Assembly (NCBI GenBank): GCA_035771175.1
Contig: CM069606.1
Location: forward strand, 28,973,816 to 29,037,815
Reading direction: 5' to 3'
DNA length: 64,000 bases
Source: Paratinospora sagittata
Lineage: Eukaryota > Streptophyta > Magnoliopsida > Ranunculales > Menispermaceae
Shown here: positions 11,323 to 22,584 of the stretch, one piece after another
How the letters are laid out: every line of letters starts with the position of its first letter
Position numbering within the stretch: position 1 is the stretch's first letter
Notes under the pieces: model-generated
Told to the model about the DNA's origin: nothing
Database searches by the model: none
The model's input: the letters and a program-made list of their open reading frames with translations, nothing else
Program-made: the position numbers and the translations under genes

Positions 11323-12025
11323 CAAATGTCTTCAATGCTACACCACATGACAACTTTGTCTGCCTCTCTCCAAGGGAATCCTTCTTCTTCATCTGCCTCA
11401 TCCATTGAATCCATTGCAGCAACGCACATGATTCCACAAGGCTTGGTTGGTCAAGATGAGCAGTGTCAGTTTGTGAACAATCGCCTTTATAATTATAGAG
11501 GGAACCAAGGGACAAGCTCAAGTTAAGTGCCTACTCATTATTATCCGGGTGTGCGCATTCATGAAAACTTTTCATATTCAAACAATAGAAATGTGTTGCA
11601 ACCACTGCCGGGGTTCCATAATCAAGTCCAAGAGAAGAAATCAAGTTTGGAAGAAGCAATGACCACTTTTCTAAATGATTCAAACAAGAGGTTTACCAAG
11701 AATGAAAGAAAGTTGAATGAATTAACGGCTCACATGGCTAATTAAATGAGTCATATAAGTCAAGTGATAACTCAAGTGAGCAACTTAGGTGCATCTATTA
11801 AGAACTTGGAGACTCAAGTTGGGTAAGTAGCTACACAAATGAGTGCACAACAGAGCAACAACACCTTTCCAAGCAATACAAAGATCAATCCAAGAGAGCA
11901 ATGCAAGGCCATAACCTTGAGAAGTGGTAGAGAGGTTGAACATTCCATTCCTGCAAGTACATCTACAACCACTCCTACTTCTACATAAGCACCTGAGGAA
12001 GAGTTCTTATCTGAGAAGGAAGACC
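11323..12025 (+). pseudogene. Athila gag, C-terminal part
   Basis: This continues the gag of 7715-8436 after solo LTR A. It encodes the low-complexity Ser-rich linker, NNRLYNYRGNQG, a YYPGVRIHENFSYSNN block, KSSLEEAMTTFLNDSNKRF, NLGASIKNLETQVG and the NPREQCKAITLRSGREVEH block that precedes protease in Athila polyproteins. Stops at about 11524, 11742 and 11824, and one at about 11986 (Q to stop), break the frame. At 12026 it is cut by an inverted LTR and does not resume: the protease, RT and RNase H parts expected next are absent before 21430. Confidence 0.9.
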
Positions 12026-12241
12026 TGTTGGTCCACCCAAGAGGGGAAATTGGGTGAGATGGTCAATTTTAAATATCTCTTCCAATAACTTAGTGATATA
12101 CATAAGTGTATTGGAATTGGATGCAAAACTAGAACACAGACTAAATTACAAATGTGAGACACACAAGATTTATAGTGGTATGGCCGAGCCTACGTCCACT
12201 ACCTAATCTCCCGATTAGGATTTTCTCAATCCACTAACTGA

Positions 12242-12590
12242 TTTTCTTACGGGTGAGAACCAAACCATTACAACTGCCCCTTTTCAAGTTAAAGGCAAAC
12301 CTATCCTTTCACGGACTAAGGATGAACCAAATTTCCTTTTTCTGGGATGAGGAGAAACCCATGTTCCTTTTACGGGATAAGGAAGAACCGTTTTCTTTTT
12401 ACGGGATAAGGAAGAACTGTGATCCTTTTACGAGATGAGGAACAATCGTTTCTCTTTTATAGGTTAAGAGAGAACCTATCCTTTTACAACTTAAAGGACA
12501 CACCAATCCTTTTACGGGATTAGGATGAACCGATTTCCTACTTGTAGGTGAGGATGAACCTTTTTCTCTTTTACAGGTTCAGAGATAACT
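12242..12590 (-). repeat. Leader hairpin array of LTR B
   Basis: On the minus strand this has the same series of CCYRTAA-loop hairpins as LTR A, with stems of the TCTCTT/AAGAGA, TCCTTT/AAAGGA and GGTTC-type sets. It is shorter than in LTR A by about half a 60-base unit. Confidence 0.8.
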
Positions 12591-13333
12591 TTACATGATT
12601 TCAATCTTGAAATCATTAAGTGAACTACCTTCACTTGTTCTGGTTGTTTCAGTCCAGAAACATACCAGCATTACAACACTAAAAATGTTGGTTCTTATTG
12701 AGTATAACACTTTACAATTAAGCTCATTACATAACATTGCAAAGATATGAAATATGAATACGTAATGCTAAGATGAAATACACTAACAGTCTTTTACCTT
12801 CAATGTTCGGTATTGCTCAAGTGCAGTTTCGAAAAACATGAATGATGTGATATGAAAATCAGTGCTTCTTCGAAAATAATATGATACCAAATAAACATTG
12901 ATTTGAAAATTGAAGGACTAGTGGGGATCAAGGACACAAACAGTTTTCAAAGAAGATATAAAATATAAGTATGAAAACTTATAATTCAGTGATCAATAGT
13001 TAACGTAACTACTGATATAGTTTAATACAATACTTAAGAAATGAAATCAAGTATAACTGTATTTCTCATGAACTATATCTCAAATTCTATCTTCAGCACG
13101 AATAATACCAAGTATGAATCGGTGCTGAGAATTTGAGTTGATATCAAATCAAATAGATTTTCAAAGATAGAATTAAAATAAGCTCAGTATGAAAATCATT
13201 CGAATACGTAAAGGTATCAGTGAAAAATACTTTGAAAGTTTAGATAACGAAAAACATTTTGACAATGACTAACTTTCAAAAAGTATTGGCACAATACAAA
13301 CAGATTGGCAAGTTGTTTGATCCTAAGTGTTGG

Positions 13334-13343
13334 TATTTATAGA
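13334..13343 (-). promoter_or_regulatory. TATA box of LTR B
   Basis: On the minus strand it reads TCTATAAATA in the conserved AAGTCTATAAATACC context. Confidence 0.65.
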
Positions 13344-13791
13344 CTTAGTGAGACATTGCCGTTTAGACATTTAAAGTTCAAATAATATGAACGTTTACAT
13401 ACAACGGCTAAAATGTTATATGAAAATGGCAACTGCAATTTTCACTAACATTCTGGTTCTTTTCAGATTTCATGAAAAAGGAAAGTCTTAGAAAAACTTA
13501 ATTCATGTATCAGAGAAGTTCTCTAATAAGTCTAAAAGGACTCTGTGCAAAGGTCTGTTCTAAAAAAGTAAACTTACGTAGTGTACTTGTTCGAACAGTA
13601 ACGGTTGTTGAATTAGCGTCTTGATTACGTAATCAATGTCCTAACGCATAATATCAACTTTGTCGTTTTGTTCTTTGAGGGCGCTCATTACGTATAAGCG
13701 TCCTGTTGAACACTTAAGTGAGGGTGCTATTGAAGGGTGAGCGCCTTGACTTACTTTGACACTTAAATGACTTAAGCCTGAGGGCGCTAAT

Positions 13792-15319
13792 TGTGATGCC
13801 CCAAAAATTATTTCCTCTAGCCCATAACCCAATTGCATTTTGCCCAAACTCTATGTGTTTGCCTTAATATGTTTAGTGTTTGTTTGATGGTTGTTTAATG
13901 TTTGTATATTTGATGTTTGATAATGTATATAAATATGTGCATTATAAATTGTATATGGGTCATGTCAAATTAAAGTATAATGCATGTTTTACTATTTATG
14001 CATGGGCCCATTAAACCATGAATTGATATGGGTTAGGATTGATTGAATAAAAGGATAAATGAGAATGAAAATCTGGTGTATTAAATGGATTGGACATTTA
14101 AAATACATGCAAGCATGAGATTTGTTAAAGTACATGTGGTTGGTATGGGTAGTATGAGACCAACATATGTCAAGTTGGTGCATGAGAATGGACAAGTGTC
14201 CCATGCCCCATTTCTCTTCTCCAACACATGTCAAGTTTGTACATGAGACCAACACATGTCAAGTTGGTGCATGAGAATGGACAAGTGTCCCATGCCCTAT
14301 TTCTCTTCTCCAACACATGTCAAGTTGGTGCATGAAAATGGACAAGTGTCCCATCCCCCATTTCTCCTCTCCAACACATGTCAAGTTAGTGCATGAGAGT
14401 GAACAAGTGTCTCATGCCCTACTTCTCTTCTTCAAGGAATTCCTAGAGAGTGAGATGAGTGGAGGGAAAGGAAAAAAGAAAAGAAAGGAAAGAAGAAGAG
14501 AAAGAAAGAGGAAGTTGCTTTGAGGGAAGTCTCAACAACATTTTCATGAAAAAGCTGGATCTTGGTGCTATATGGTTAGATTGAGCTCAACCTTTGTCAG
14601 CAAGTTCCTATCTTAAGGATATTCATTCTGGTCGGTGGAGATCTTGATTGGAGTTTTCGTTTAAAAGATATAACCTCCCAAACAAAGCTGGTCGGAAAGT
14701 CTAGATTTCTCGCGAAGTTAAAATCAAACTAATAGATCTCCTAAATCTACCGTTGGATGGATATGATATTTGAGAAGGTGGTTCAAAACTAATCGTTTTG
14801 CATTATGAACGATTGAGATGTTGGTGGGTCTGAGTTCAAGTATTTGCAGCAGGAAAGGAGAAATTGTCTGATTAGAGACTTGTTCATCAAAGAGTATTAT
14901 CTTTTCGGTCCACTGTTGGATTGAGCTGATTTTTTGACAGAAGGTTTAAATCTTAAAATACTTCAATCTGTACTGTTGATTTTGTGATTAAATATTTGTG
15001 TTGGTAGCTTGATACATCTGACCAAAATATTAAATGGAAAATTTGTAGGGTTGTTTGTATTAGACCTAAATTTAGAATATGAACTTAGACCTTTCCAAAT
15101 AGCTTGCATGTCAACTATGTTGACCTAGTTGCCATTGTTGATGAACCCATGATGCAAAATCAGTGATATACATGGCTGAACATGGTGACCTAGTGTATAT
15201 AGACAATATGACCTAAGTATGGAAAATTTCATATTTTAGGGCTTTTGATGCTTTTGGCCTAGAATCATTGAATTCATGCAATTTATGTCTAATTAAGCAT
15301 GATTAGGGTTGATTATGCT
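13792..15319 (+). mobile_element. Chromovirus LTR, first half, plus orientation
   Basis: No gene. This is the reverse complement of about 16650-18316 with strong similarity throughout, so the two form an inverted repeat of about 1.5 kb. It contains a tandem repeat (14157-14430) and a long purine tract (about 14460-14515). At 15319 it is interrupted by a minus-strand LTR beginning TGTGGCGACCC. Confidence 0.85.
14157..14430 (+). repeat. About 61-base tandem repeat in chromovirus LTR
   Basis: About four degenerate copies of a unit beginning CAACACATGTCAAGTTGGTG and ending in a CTTCTC run. The first boundary contains a partial unit. It is mirrored at 17560-17960. Confidence 0.85.
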
Positions 15320-18316
15320 TGTGGCGACCCAGCACCCCAGACCAACAACCCCGCTAGGAATGGCGTGAGGAATGCCGGGGCGGGATGCCCGGCGTAAGCA
15401 TCTCAAACCAGTCCTCAACCCTCGTGAGGAGGTTGAGACCCTACGAGCCTTATTCCAAACAACGACATAACATAAACAGGTACTAAACAAAACCACCAAC
15501 CGTATTAATCATCAAAGAAAAGAGATACTCCATAAAAATGAACCATAAATAAAATCATACCATAATCCCTACAGTCCATCAAGATTGACATACACATAAA
15601 GTCCAAAACTAAGGGTACAAAAAAATCGTCATATGTCCACATGGTCTATCTAACAAGTCCCAACTCACCCATACTACAGTGTGGTAAGTGTTATAATTAC
15701 ATAGTCCAAAATATAATACATCATAATTTAAAACACAGTTCAATCAAAATGCCTCTCAACTCACATCGAGGCCTTGGATTCTCTCGCCGGCAAGGCCCTC
15801 AAGATATGACTAGTCCTTTGCCCTTATTCAGGACAGAAGGACCTGAAAGAGGACAATGAGGGTGAGCCAACGGTGCCCAGTGAATAGAATTCAAATATGC
15901 TATCAATACTCATCAATAAATATCATGTATGCATGTCAATGTGTAGCATGATTAAAAGCTCATAACATATAGATATCAAGCATTTATAATAAGTTCGATG
16001 CAAGTAAAAGCTTATCAATTTGGATCCACATTCCACATGCATTGGGGTTACTAGTACACGTTTATTTCTCCGTACCGTTTTCATCCTCAAATATTTCCTT
16101 TTTAAAACCCTCCTATGACAAGGTTAAGTCCCCCTATTAGCCAGATAGATGGGCCCAACCAAAGTCATAAGGTTTTCTCAAATCAATGCATCATTCAAAA
16201 CATTATGACACATTCATGCTTTCAACATACAATATATATAAGTGATATGATGACATAAAAGATATAGTCATAAATGAAGTCTACTCACAACCAAGCCTCG
16301 CGAGAGTATCTAACCACACACGGCCACCAAACCGAATCAACCCAATCAAGATCCTGAAACATTCATCAATATCCTACCATACATTAATTTCTATGCTTAA
16401 TCGCATAGACATTACACATCAACCTAAATCAGCCCACATATAGACAATAGGCCTAAATCCCATCTAATCCCATCATTCAACTCAAATCACATGACTTAGG
16501 CCTTTAATGCATAGTTCTCATTCACAAACCATTCTATTAATCAAAAATACTGATTTTCAATTCTTTAGGCATAAACATGCTTAAATTGGGCCATTTGATC
16601 ATAAGTAGGCATAACCCATTATATGGTCACAACCACCAAATCAGTAGCATTATCAACCCTAATCATGCTTAATTAAACATAAGTTGCATCAATTCAATGA
16701 TTCTAGGCCAAAAGCATCAAAAGCCCTAAAATATGAAATTTTCCATACTTAGGCCATATTGCCGATTTACACTAGGTCGCCATGTTCAGCCATGTATATC
16801 ATTGATTTTGAATCATGGGTTCATCAACAATGGCAACTAGGTCAACATAGTTGACATGCAAGCTATTTGGAAAGGTTTAAGTTCATATTCAAAATTTAGG
16901 TCTAATACAAGCAACCCTACAAATTCTTCACATGTATTATTCTGTTCAGATGTATAAATCTACTAACAGAAATATGTAATCACAAAATCAACCGTACAGA
17001 TTGAAGTATGTGAAGAAACAAACCTTCTGTCCAAATATCAGCCCAATCCAACGGTGGACCAAAAAGATACGTCTCTTTGATGAACAAGTCTGTAATCAGA
17101 CAATTTCTCCTTTCCTGCTGCAAATACTCGACCTCAGATGACTATATCACACAACATACTTAACCCATAAACATCTCCACCGTTCATAATACAAAAATAT
17201 TTGTTGTAAACCACATTCCCAATTATCATATCCATCCAACGGTAGATTTAGGAAATCTATTAGTTTGATCTAAACTGCGCGAGAAATCTAGACTTTCCGA
17301 CCAGCTTTGTTTGAGAGGTTGTATCTCTTAGATGAAAACTCCAATCAAGATCTCAACCGACCAGAATGAATAACTATACGCTAAGACCTTGCTGAAAAAG
17401 TTTGAGCTCAATCGGACCATATATCCCCAAGATCCAGTACTTTGATGAAAACATTGCAGAGATTTTCCTCAAAGTAACTCCCTCTTTCTTTGTCTTCTTC
17501 TTTCCTTTCTCTTCTTTTTTTCCTTACCCTCCACTCACCTCACTCTCTAGGAATTCCTTGGAGAAGAGAAGTGGGCATGGGACACTTGTCCACTTTCATG
17601 CACCAACTTGACATGTGTTGGAGAAGAGAAATGGGGCATGGGACACTTGTGCACTCTCATGCACCAACTTGACATGTGTTGGTATCATGCACCAACTTGA
17701 CATGTATTGGAGAAGAGAAATGGGGCATGGGACACTTGTCCATTATCATGCATCAACTTGACATGTGTTGGTCTCATGCACCAACTTGACATGTGTTGGA
17801 GAAGTGAAATGGGGCATGGGACACTGGTCCATTATCATGCATCAACTTGACATGTGTTGGTCTCATGCACCAACTTGACATGTGTTGGAGAAGAGAAATG
17901 GGGCATGGGACACTTGTCCATTCTCATGCACCAATTTGACATGTGTTGGTCTCATACTACCCATACCAACCACATGTACTTTAACCAATCTTATGTTTGC
18001 ATGTATTTTAAATATCCAATCCATCTAATACACCAAATTTTTTATTTTCATTTATCCTTTTATTCAATCATCCTAACCCATATCAATTCGGGGTTTAATG
18101 GGCCCATGCATAAATAATAACATATGCATTATACTTTAATTTAACATGACCCATATACAATTTATAATGCACATATTTATATACATTATCAAGCATCAAA
18201 TATACAAACATTAAACAACCATCGAACAAACACCAAGCATATCAAGGCAACACATAGAGTTTGGGCAAAATGTAATTGGGTTATGGGCTAGATGAAATAA
18301 TTTTTGGGGCGTCACA
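15320..18316 (-). mobile_element. Full chromovirus (Tekay/Del-type) LTR, minus orientation
   Basis: On the minus strand the LTR starts TGTGACGCCCCAAAAATTA at 18316 and ends GGGTCGCCACA at 15320, about 3.0 kb. Directly upstream of its start (18317 and beyond) is the purine-rich end of a chromovirus pol, so this is the 3' LTR of an element whose remaining interior and 5' LTR have been deleted. It sits inside a plus-strand copy of the same LTR family. No gene inside. Confidence 0.85.
17560..17960 (-). repeat. About 61-base tandem repeat, inverted counterpart
   Basis: Five to six copies of the unit seen at 14157-14430, here on the minus strand, including several half units (TGTTGG...CATGCACCAACTTGACA). 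Copy number differs between the two LTRs. Confidence 0.85.
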
Positions 18317-18491
18317 TCACACCCACCTTAGAATGAACTTCGTCCTCGAAGTTTTATGGTTAAGAAATTACCTAAGCCCATGAACTCGGCAAAGTGCTCA
18401 ATCATGTAGTCCTCACGCTCCCAAGTAACCTGCTCCTCGCCATGGAACTGCCATCTCACCTTAACCATTGGAATCTCGCGGTTACGTAACC
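18317..18491 (-). pseudogene. Chromovirus pol C-terminus with chromodomain-like segment
   Basis: The minus strand encodes the last 50 or so residues of a Ty3/gypsy chromovirus polyprotein. The block IPMVKVRWQFHGEEQVTWER, followed by EDYM, matches the chromodomain region that ends plant chromovirus integrases; this domain directs insertion into heterochromatin. The frame ends at a stop at 18328-18330, just before the polypurine tract and LTR. Everything upstream is missing: at about 18491 the sequence changes to a SINE. Confidence 0.82.
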
Positions 18492-18748
18492 TCTATGATT
18501 GAGCAACTAGCTCAGTGGTTACCCGAATTGCGAAATCAACCTATATGAGGTTTGAGGTTCGAATCCGGGGGAGGCCCTACACTATTCATGATGAATAGTG
18601 TGGACAAATGATCCCGGGGGTACTAGACATTGTTGAGTGGGCTGTGTACTGGGATGGGACAATATTATGGTTCCATAATGGTTGGAGTATGCCCTGCGGG
18701 GGTACTCATCACCCTAGGTAGGGGGCACTGTGTGCAACCCAGGTGTGA
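18492..18748 (+). mobile_element. tRNA-derived SINE
   Basis: The left part has the internal RNA polymerase III promoter of a tRNA gene. The A box is TAGCTCAGTGGTT (18508 onwards). A perfect B box, GGTTCGAATCC, is at 18556-18566, about 48 bases away. The tRNA-like head is followed by an unrelated body with several GGGGGTACT-type segments, ending near 18748 where plus-strand LTR sequence resumes. The spacing and body favour a SINE over a functional tRNA gene, since no cloverleaf 3' end follows the B box. Ends are approximate and no target duplication is evident. Confidence 0.75.
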
Positions 18749-18937
18749 CAAATACGGTTGGTAGTTTTGTTTAGTACCTTTTTATATTATGTCGTTGTTT
18801 GGGATAAGGCTTGTAGGGTATCAACCACCTCACGGGGGTTGAGAAGTGGTTTGAGATGCCTACGCCAGGAGTACAGCTCCGACATTCAGCACGCCATTCC
18901 TTGCGGGGCTGGTGGTCAGGGGTGCGGGGTCGCCACA
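18749..18937 (+). mobile_element. Chromovirus LTR end, plus orientation
   Basis: This matches the reverse complement of 15320-15510 closely and ends GGGTCGCCACA, followed by the CTAAT duplication. It is the right terminus of the LTR that begins at 13792. Confidence 0.85.
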
Positions 18938-19078
18938 CTAATGCACAGTTAGCGTCCTGCTTTAATTAAAAACAAATAAGTGCATGAGGGCACTACTTTT
19001 CGAGTAAGCGTCCTATCTTTTAAAAACATAAAACATAGAACATAATACGAGGGTGCTACAAATCTGTAAGCGTCATTA
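18938..19078 (-). mobile_element. LTR B, remaining U3 part
   Basis: This continues LTR B after the nested insertion, beginning inside a U3 hairpin (TTAGCGTCCTGC). It contains three more AGGACGCT-type units and stops near 19078, where a different LTR begins. The outer 900 or so bases of U3 are lost. Confidence 0.85.
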
Positions 19079-21430
19079 AAACACTCAGTGAATGTTCAGT
19101 GAATGTTCTATACAAGTGGCAACATATATATGCATTTAAGTAAAATATTGCAAGAATCATTAAAACCATTTAAATAATCATGGGTGTAAGCAATATTACA
19201 TACATGCCAATATAATGTATCATGCCATAAATAAGACAATGCATATGCAAACTAACACCTCCTGAGTAAAAATCAATACAAGGGTCATGTGTGCGCGAAA
19301 CCCATGCCCGATCGACTTCTTACCTGTATCTATCAGAATTCCTATGGATTGTATGAACCATAGGATTCGCCCACCAAGACAAATACCATGTCTAGGCGAA
19401 TCTTAACATACACAACCCATAGAAATCCTTTGTAAGGTCCACAATTGAGGATTCCCAGTCGGCCCAATGGGATATCATAAGAAATCCCAAGCTTAGGGAA
19501 TGCACATAACTCAACTGCTTTCCCAACTGATTATGCTCAAATACAGTCATGAATTAAATAAATCATGCATACTACATTATACAAACATTTAAAACATTTT
19601 ATATTACAATGCCACATATCGAATTCACAAGTAAAAGAAACACTCACAACTTGATTGGCTAGACTTAGCCAATCCAATTCCAATCCAACCAAAGAAAGCA
19701 CTTGGATGCACAAATCACCCCAAGCACTACAACCTCCAATTGACTATTTGGGTTATATAGATCAACCACAAGATCCAGAAATAACATGGTATACCAAAAC
19801 TGAAAATTAGCCTTAAAGTATGCTAAACCACCATGTTTAAAACCAAATCAAAAGCCAATTAATATTCTAAAGTAGTCAAACCCATGAGCCAATTCCATAT
19901 TGCTCAATTTAACTATTTAATACTAAATTAACCCACATTTAACCCAATTGAATGCAATAGGTTGATCCAACTACTATAATACATGACATTCAATCATAAA
20001 TAGGGTTAATTAGACTAATCTCATGTGAATTTAATCAATTGACCAAGTCTAGGTCAAAATCCCCAATTCAAGCCAATACATAGCATATGAGATTCGAAAA
20101 AAATCTCTACAATAGGCATAGAGTCAAATTGAACTAGGTCATTCAATTCTAACACATGTTCAACCATTCTAAACCCATAATTTCATTCAATTTGGGTCCA
20201 ATAAGACAATTCCCAACTCAATTTAATCAATTGACTTGGTTTAGATCAAAAGCCCCTATTTGAGCAAATCCCCAAATTACATGGCAATATTCCAAATTAC
20301 ATGGCCTAGACCAAAATTACACTACATTAGGGTTATCCACTAATCAAGATCAGTAAATTGAAGTTCCATACCTCCACATTTACCCATCTAATCCACATAA
20401 ATCACATGCATATTGAATAGGAAATTCTAGGTCTAAAATCCTAGTTTAGGTCAAATCCATGAAAGCTCACTAATTTCTTGTTAGAAATTGGGGGTTTCAC
20501 CATTTACGGACTCCCCATACCATCTAGATACACATATCTCAAATTCAAGACCTAAGTCCAACATTGGTTTTCCGCCACTCCCTTAAATTCTGGGATTCAT
20601 ACAAACCCTAGGTCAAAATAAAGCTTGCATTCACATGCTAAAGAGATAGAATGAAGAAAATGAGAGAGAATGATATACCTTGGAGGGATTTTGAGAATGA
20701 AAGCACCAAAACCCTAGCTTTCTCTCTCCTTTCTCCTCTCCCTTTCTTTTCCTCTTGTTCAAGCTCTCTCTTGAAAGTGAAAAATGAGAGAACTCACGTT
20801 CCAATGGCTTATATAGAGGTTAAGTGGCATTTTGGGCCCACACTTTAAAAAAATACTTAAATAAAAGGAATAATTTTTTATTTCTGCTACAATTACGTTC
20901 ACTTAGATAATTAATTTCTTGATAAAAACTGACCAATTTAACATCTGACCGTTAAAAAATTTTATGAGTCAGTAACCAACCTTCTGGTAACATTTCAGCT
21001 CAATCCAACAGTGGAATTACGAGATCGAACCGTTTGATCAAAACTGCGCAAGAAAATCTGTAAATCCGAGAAACAGTGTTTAGAGTCTTATATCTCACAG
21101 TAAACAACTCTGATCAAGATCTTCACCGGTCATAATGAAGATATATCAGAGAAGAATAAGCTGGCACAATTTCAGCTTAACTGGACCACAGATCTAGGAG
21201 AATGCCATTGATGTAATCAGTTACAAAAATTTATTCCTCCATGGAGCGAGCTCCATTGATCCAAAACACCATTTTTGACATGTTTCGATGTCGAACGGGT
21301 CTTCGATCATTCTGAAACTTTACGTATCCATTAAACAACTTAAAAGCATGCAGATACACTTGAACCAACATGTTTCGAGCATCAAATACGTATACGGGTA
21401 CTCTACGGGTAAAAATGACGTCATCCTAAG
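19079..21430 (-). mobile_element. Gypsy (chromovirus-type) LTR fragment, minus orientation
   Basis: No gene. On the minus strand it is similar to the LTR at 60600-62915 from that LTR's GTACCTTA near its start (here at about 21430) to its CATTTACTGAG region (here at about 19080). The last roughly 410 bases and the first dozen are missing, so both ends are truncated and there is no target duplication. Both neighbours are also truncated at the joints, which suggests deletions rather than clean insertion. Confidence 0.82.
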
Positions 21431-22584
21431 GTACTTTTCAAGAGGTGTAGTGACCAAATGATTAGAAGATGTATACCAGATTTCAAGATATTCTTTAAGG
21501 GGATTCTTCCATTTATGGGGGCCACTTTTGTGCTCAAAGGACGACAACAAAAGTACTTGAAAGTGGGTTTTATTGGCCCACTTTATTCCAAGATTCTTAT
21601 GTTTTTGTGAAGATGTGTGATCGTTGCCAACGTTTGGGTACCATTTCGAAGAGACATGAGCTGCCCTTAACCAATATTATGGAGGTTGAGATTTTTGATG
21701 TGTGGGGTATTGATTTCATGGGCCTGTTTTCGTCTTCGTGTGGTAAATCTTACATCCTTCTTGCAGTTGATTATGTTTCCAAGTGGGTCGAGGCGATTTC
21801 TACGCCTACCAATAATGCGAGAGTGGTGGTAAAAATTTTGCAAAAAAACATCTTTACTCGATTTAGTGCCCCTCGAGCTATCATAACTGATGAGGGTTCC
21901 CACTTTTTCAATAAGCTCTTTACTTCGTTACTTGCTAAATATGGTGTGAAGCACAAGTGAACACTTGCCTACCACCCTCAATCCAATGGGCAAGCCGAGA
22001 TAAGCAACCGGGAAGTAAAACAAATTTCAGAGAAGACGGTGAATGTAAGAAGAAAAGATTGAGCACTTAAGCTTGAGAATGCTTTGTAGGCATATCAGAC
22101 TGCATTCAAGACACCCATTGGGATGTCTCCTTATCGTCTTGTTTTTCAGAAGAGTTGTCACTTACCGATAGAGTTAGAGCATCGTGCTTATTGGGCAATT
22201 AAGAAGCTGAATTTTAACTTGAGAGCTTCCAGAGAGCAACGATTGTTACAGCTTATGGAGATGAAAGAGTTTCGAAATGATGCATATGAGAAAACCAAGT
22301 TCTACAAGGAGATAACCAAACAATGGCATGATAAGCTTATTTTGAAGTGGGACTTCTTACCGAGCCAACAAGTTCTTTTATTTAATTCCAGATTAAAACT
22401 CTTTCCAAGCAAGTTAAAGTCTAGGTGGTCGGGACCCTTTGTTGTAGAGAGAGTTTGGCCTTATGGTGCAGTGGAGTTGAAAAATGCTGATGGGTCATAT
22501 TTTAAAGTGAACGGGAAAAGATTAAAGCACTACTTTGGACAAGAGGAGAGGCGTGATGATCACCTCACTCTTGTGGAGCCATAA
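21431..22584 (+). pseudogene. Athila pol: zinc-binding and integrase domains
   Basis: Integrase of an Athila-type gypsy element, which would insert the cDNA into the genome. Reading from RNase H-proximal sequence (FKRCSDQMIRRCIP), the YGGHF zinc-finger part leads to CDRCQRLG. The catalytic core shows WGIDFMG (first D), ITDEGSHF (second D) and [11 protein letters not shown] (glutamate present). The C-terminal part follows with [36 protein letters not shown] and [11 protein letters not shown]. In-frame stops include TGG-to-TGA (RKDW) and TGG-to-TAG (ALWAY) changes plus one at 21958. Protease, RT and RNase H upstream are missing. Confidence 0.93.

Larger units (their letters stand above)
12026..13791 (-). 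mobile_element. LTR B, Maximus/SIRE-like, minus orientation (first part)
   Basis: The left edge TGTTGGTCCACCC is the reverse complement of the ACCAACA LTR end. Continuing leftward in U5-to-U3 order come the leader hairpin array (12242-12590), TATA box (13334-13343) and the beginning of the U3 array. At 13792 it is interrupted by a chromovirus-type LTR with the duplicated target CTAAT, and resumes at 18938. The five bases before it are AGACC, but the other end is lost, so the target duplication cannot be confirmed. Confidence 0.92.
13787..18942 (+). mobile_element. Chromovirus-type solo LTR with target duplication, rearranged inside
   Basis: The ends are TGTGATGCCCC at 13792 and GGGTCGCCACA ending at 18937, flanked by perfect CTAAT duplications (13787-13791 and 18938-18942). 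Removing it restores the LTR B sequence. The outer parts (13792-15319 and 18749-18937) are plus-strand LTR start and LTR end. Between them lies a minus-strand LTR with a scrap of pol and a SINE, and about 1.1 kb of the host LTR middle is missing. TGTGACGCCCC LTR starts are characteristic of Tekay/Del chromoviruses. Confidence 0.85.

Noticed and set aside
11109..11521. Minus-strand frames of about 100 codons
   Set aside because: They straddle the LTR A end and the antisense of gag; the plus-strand gag explains the sequence.
18500..18575. A tRNA gene
   Set aside because: The A and B boxes are good but the acceptor and T-stem pairing and the 3' end are absent, and an unrelated body follows. A SINE fits better.
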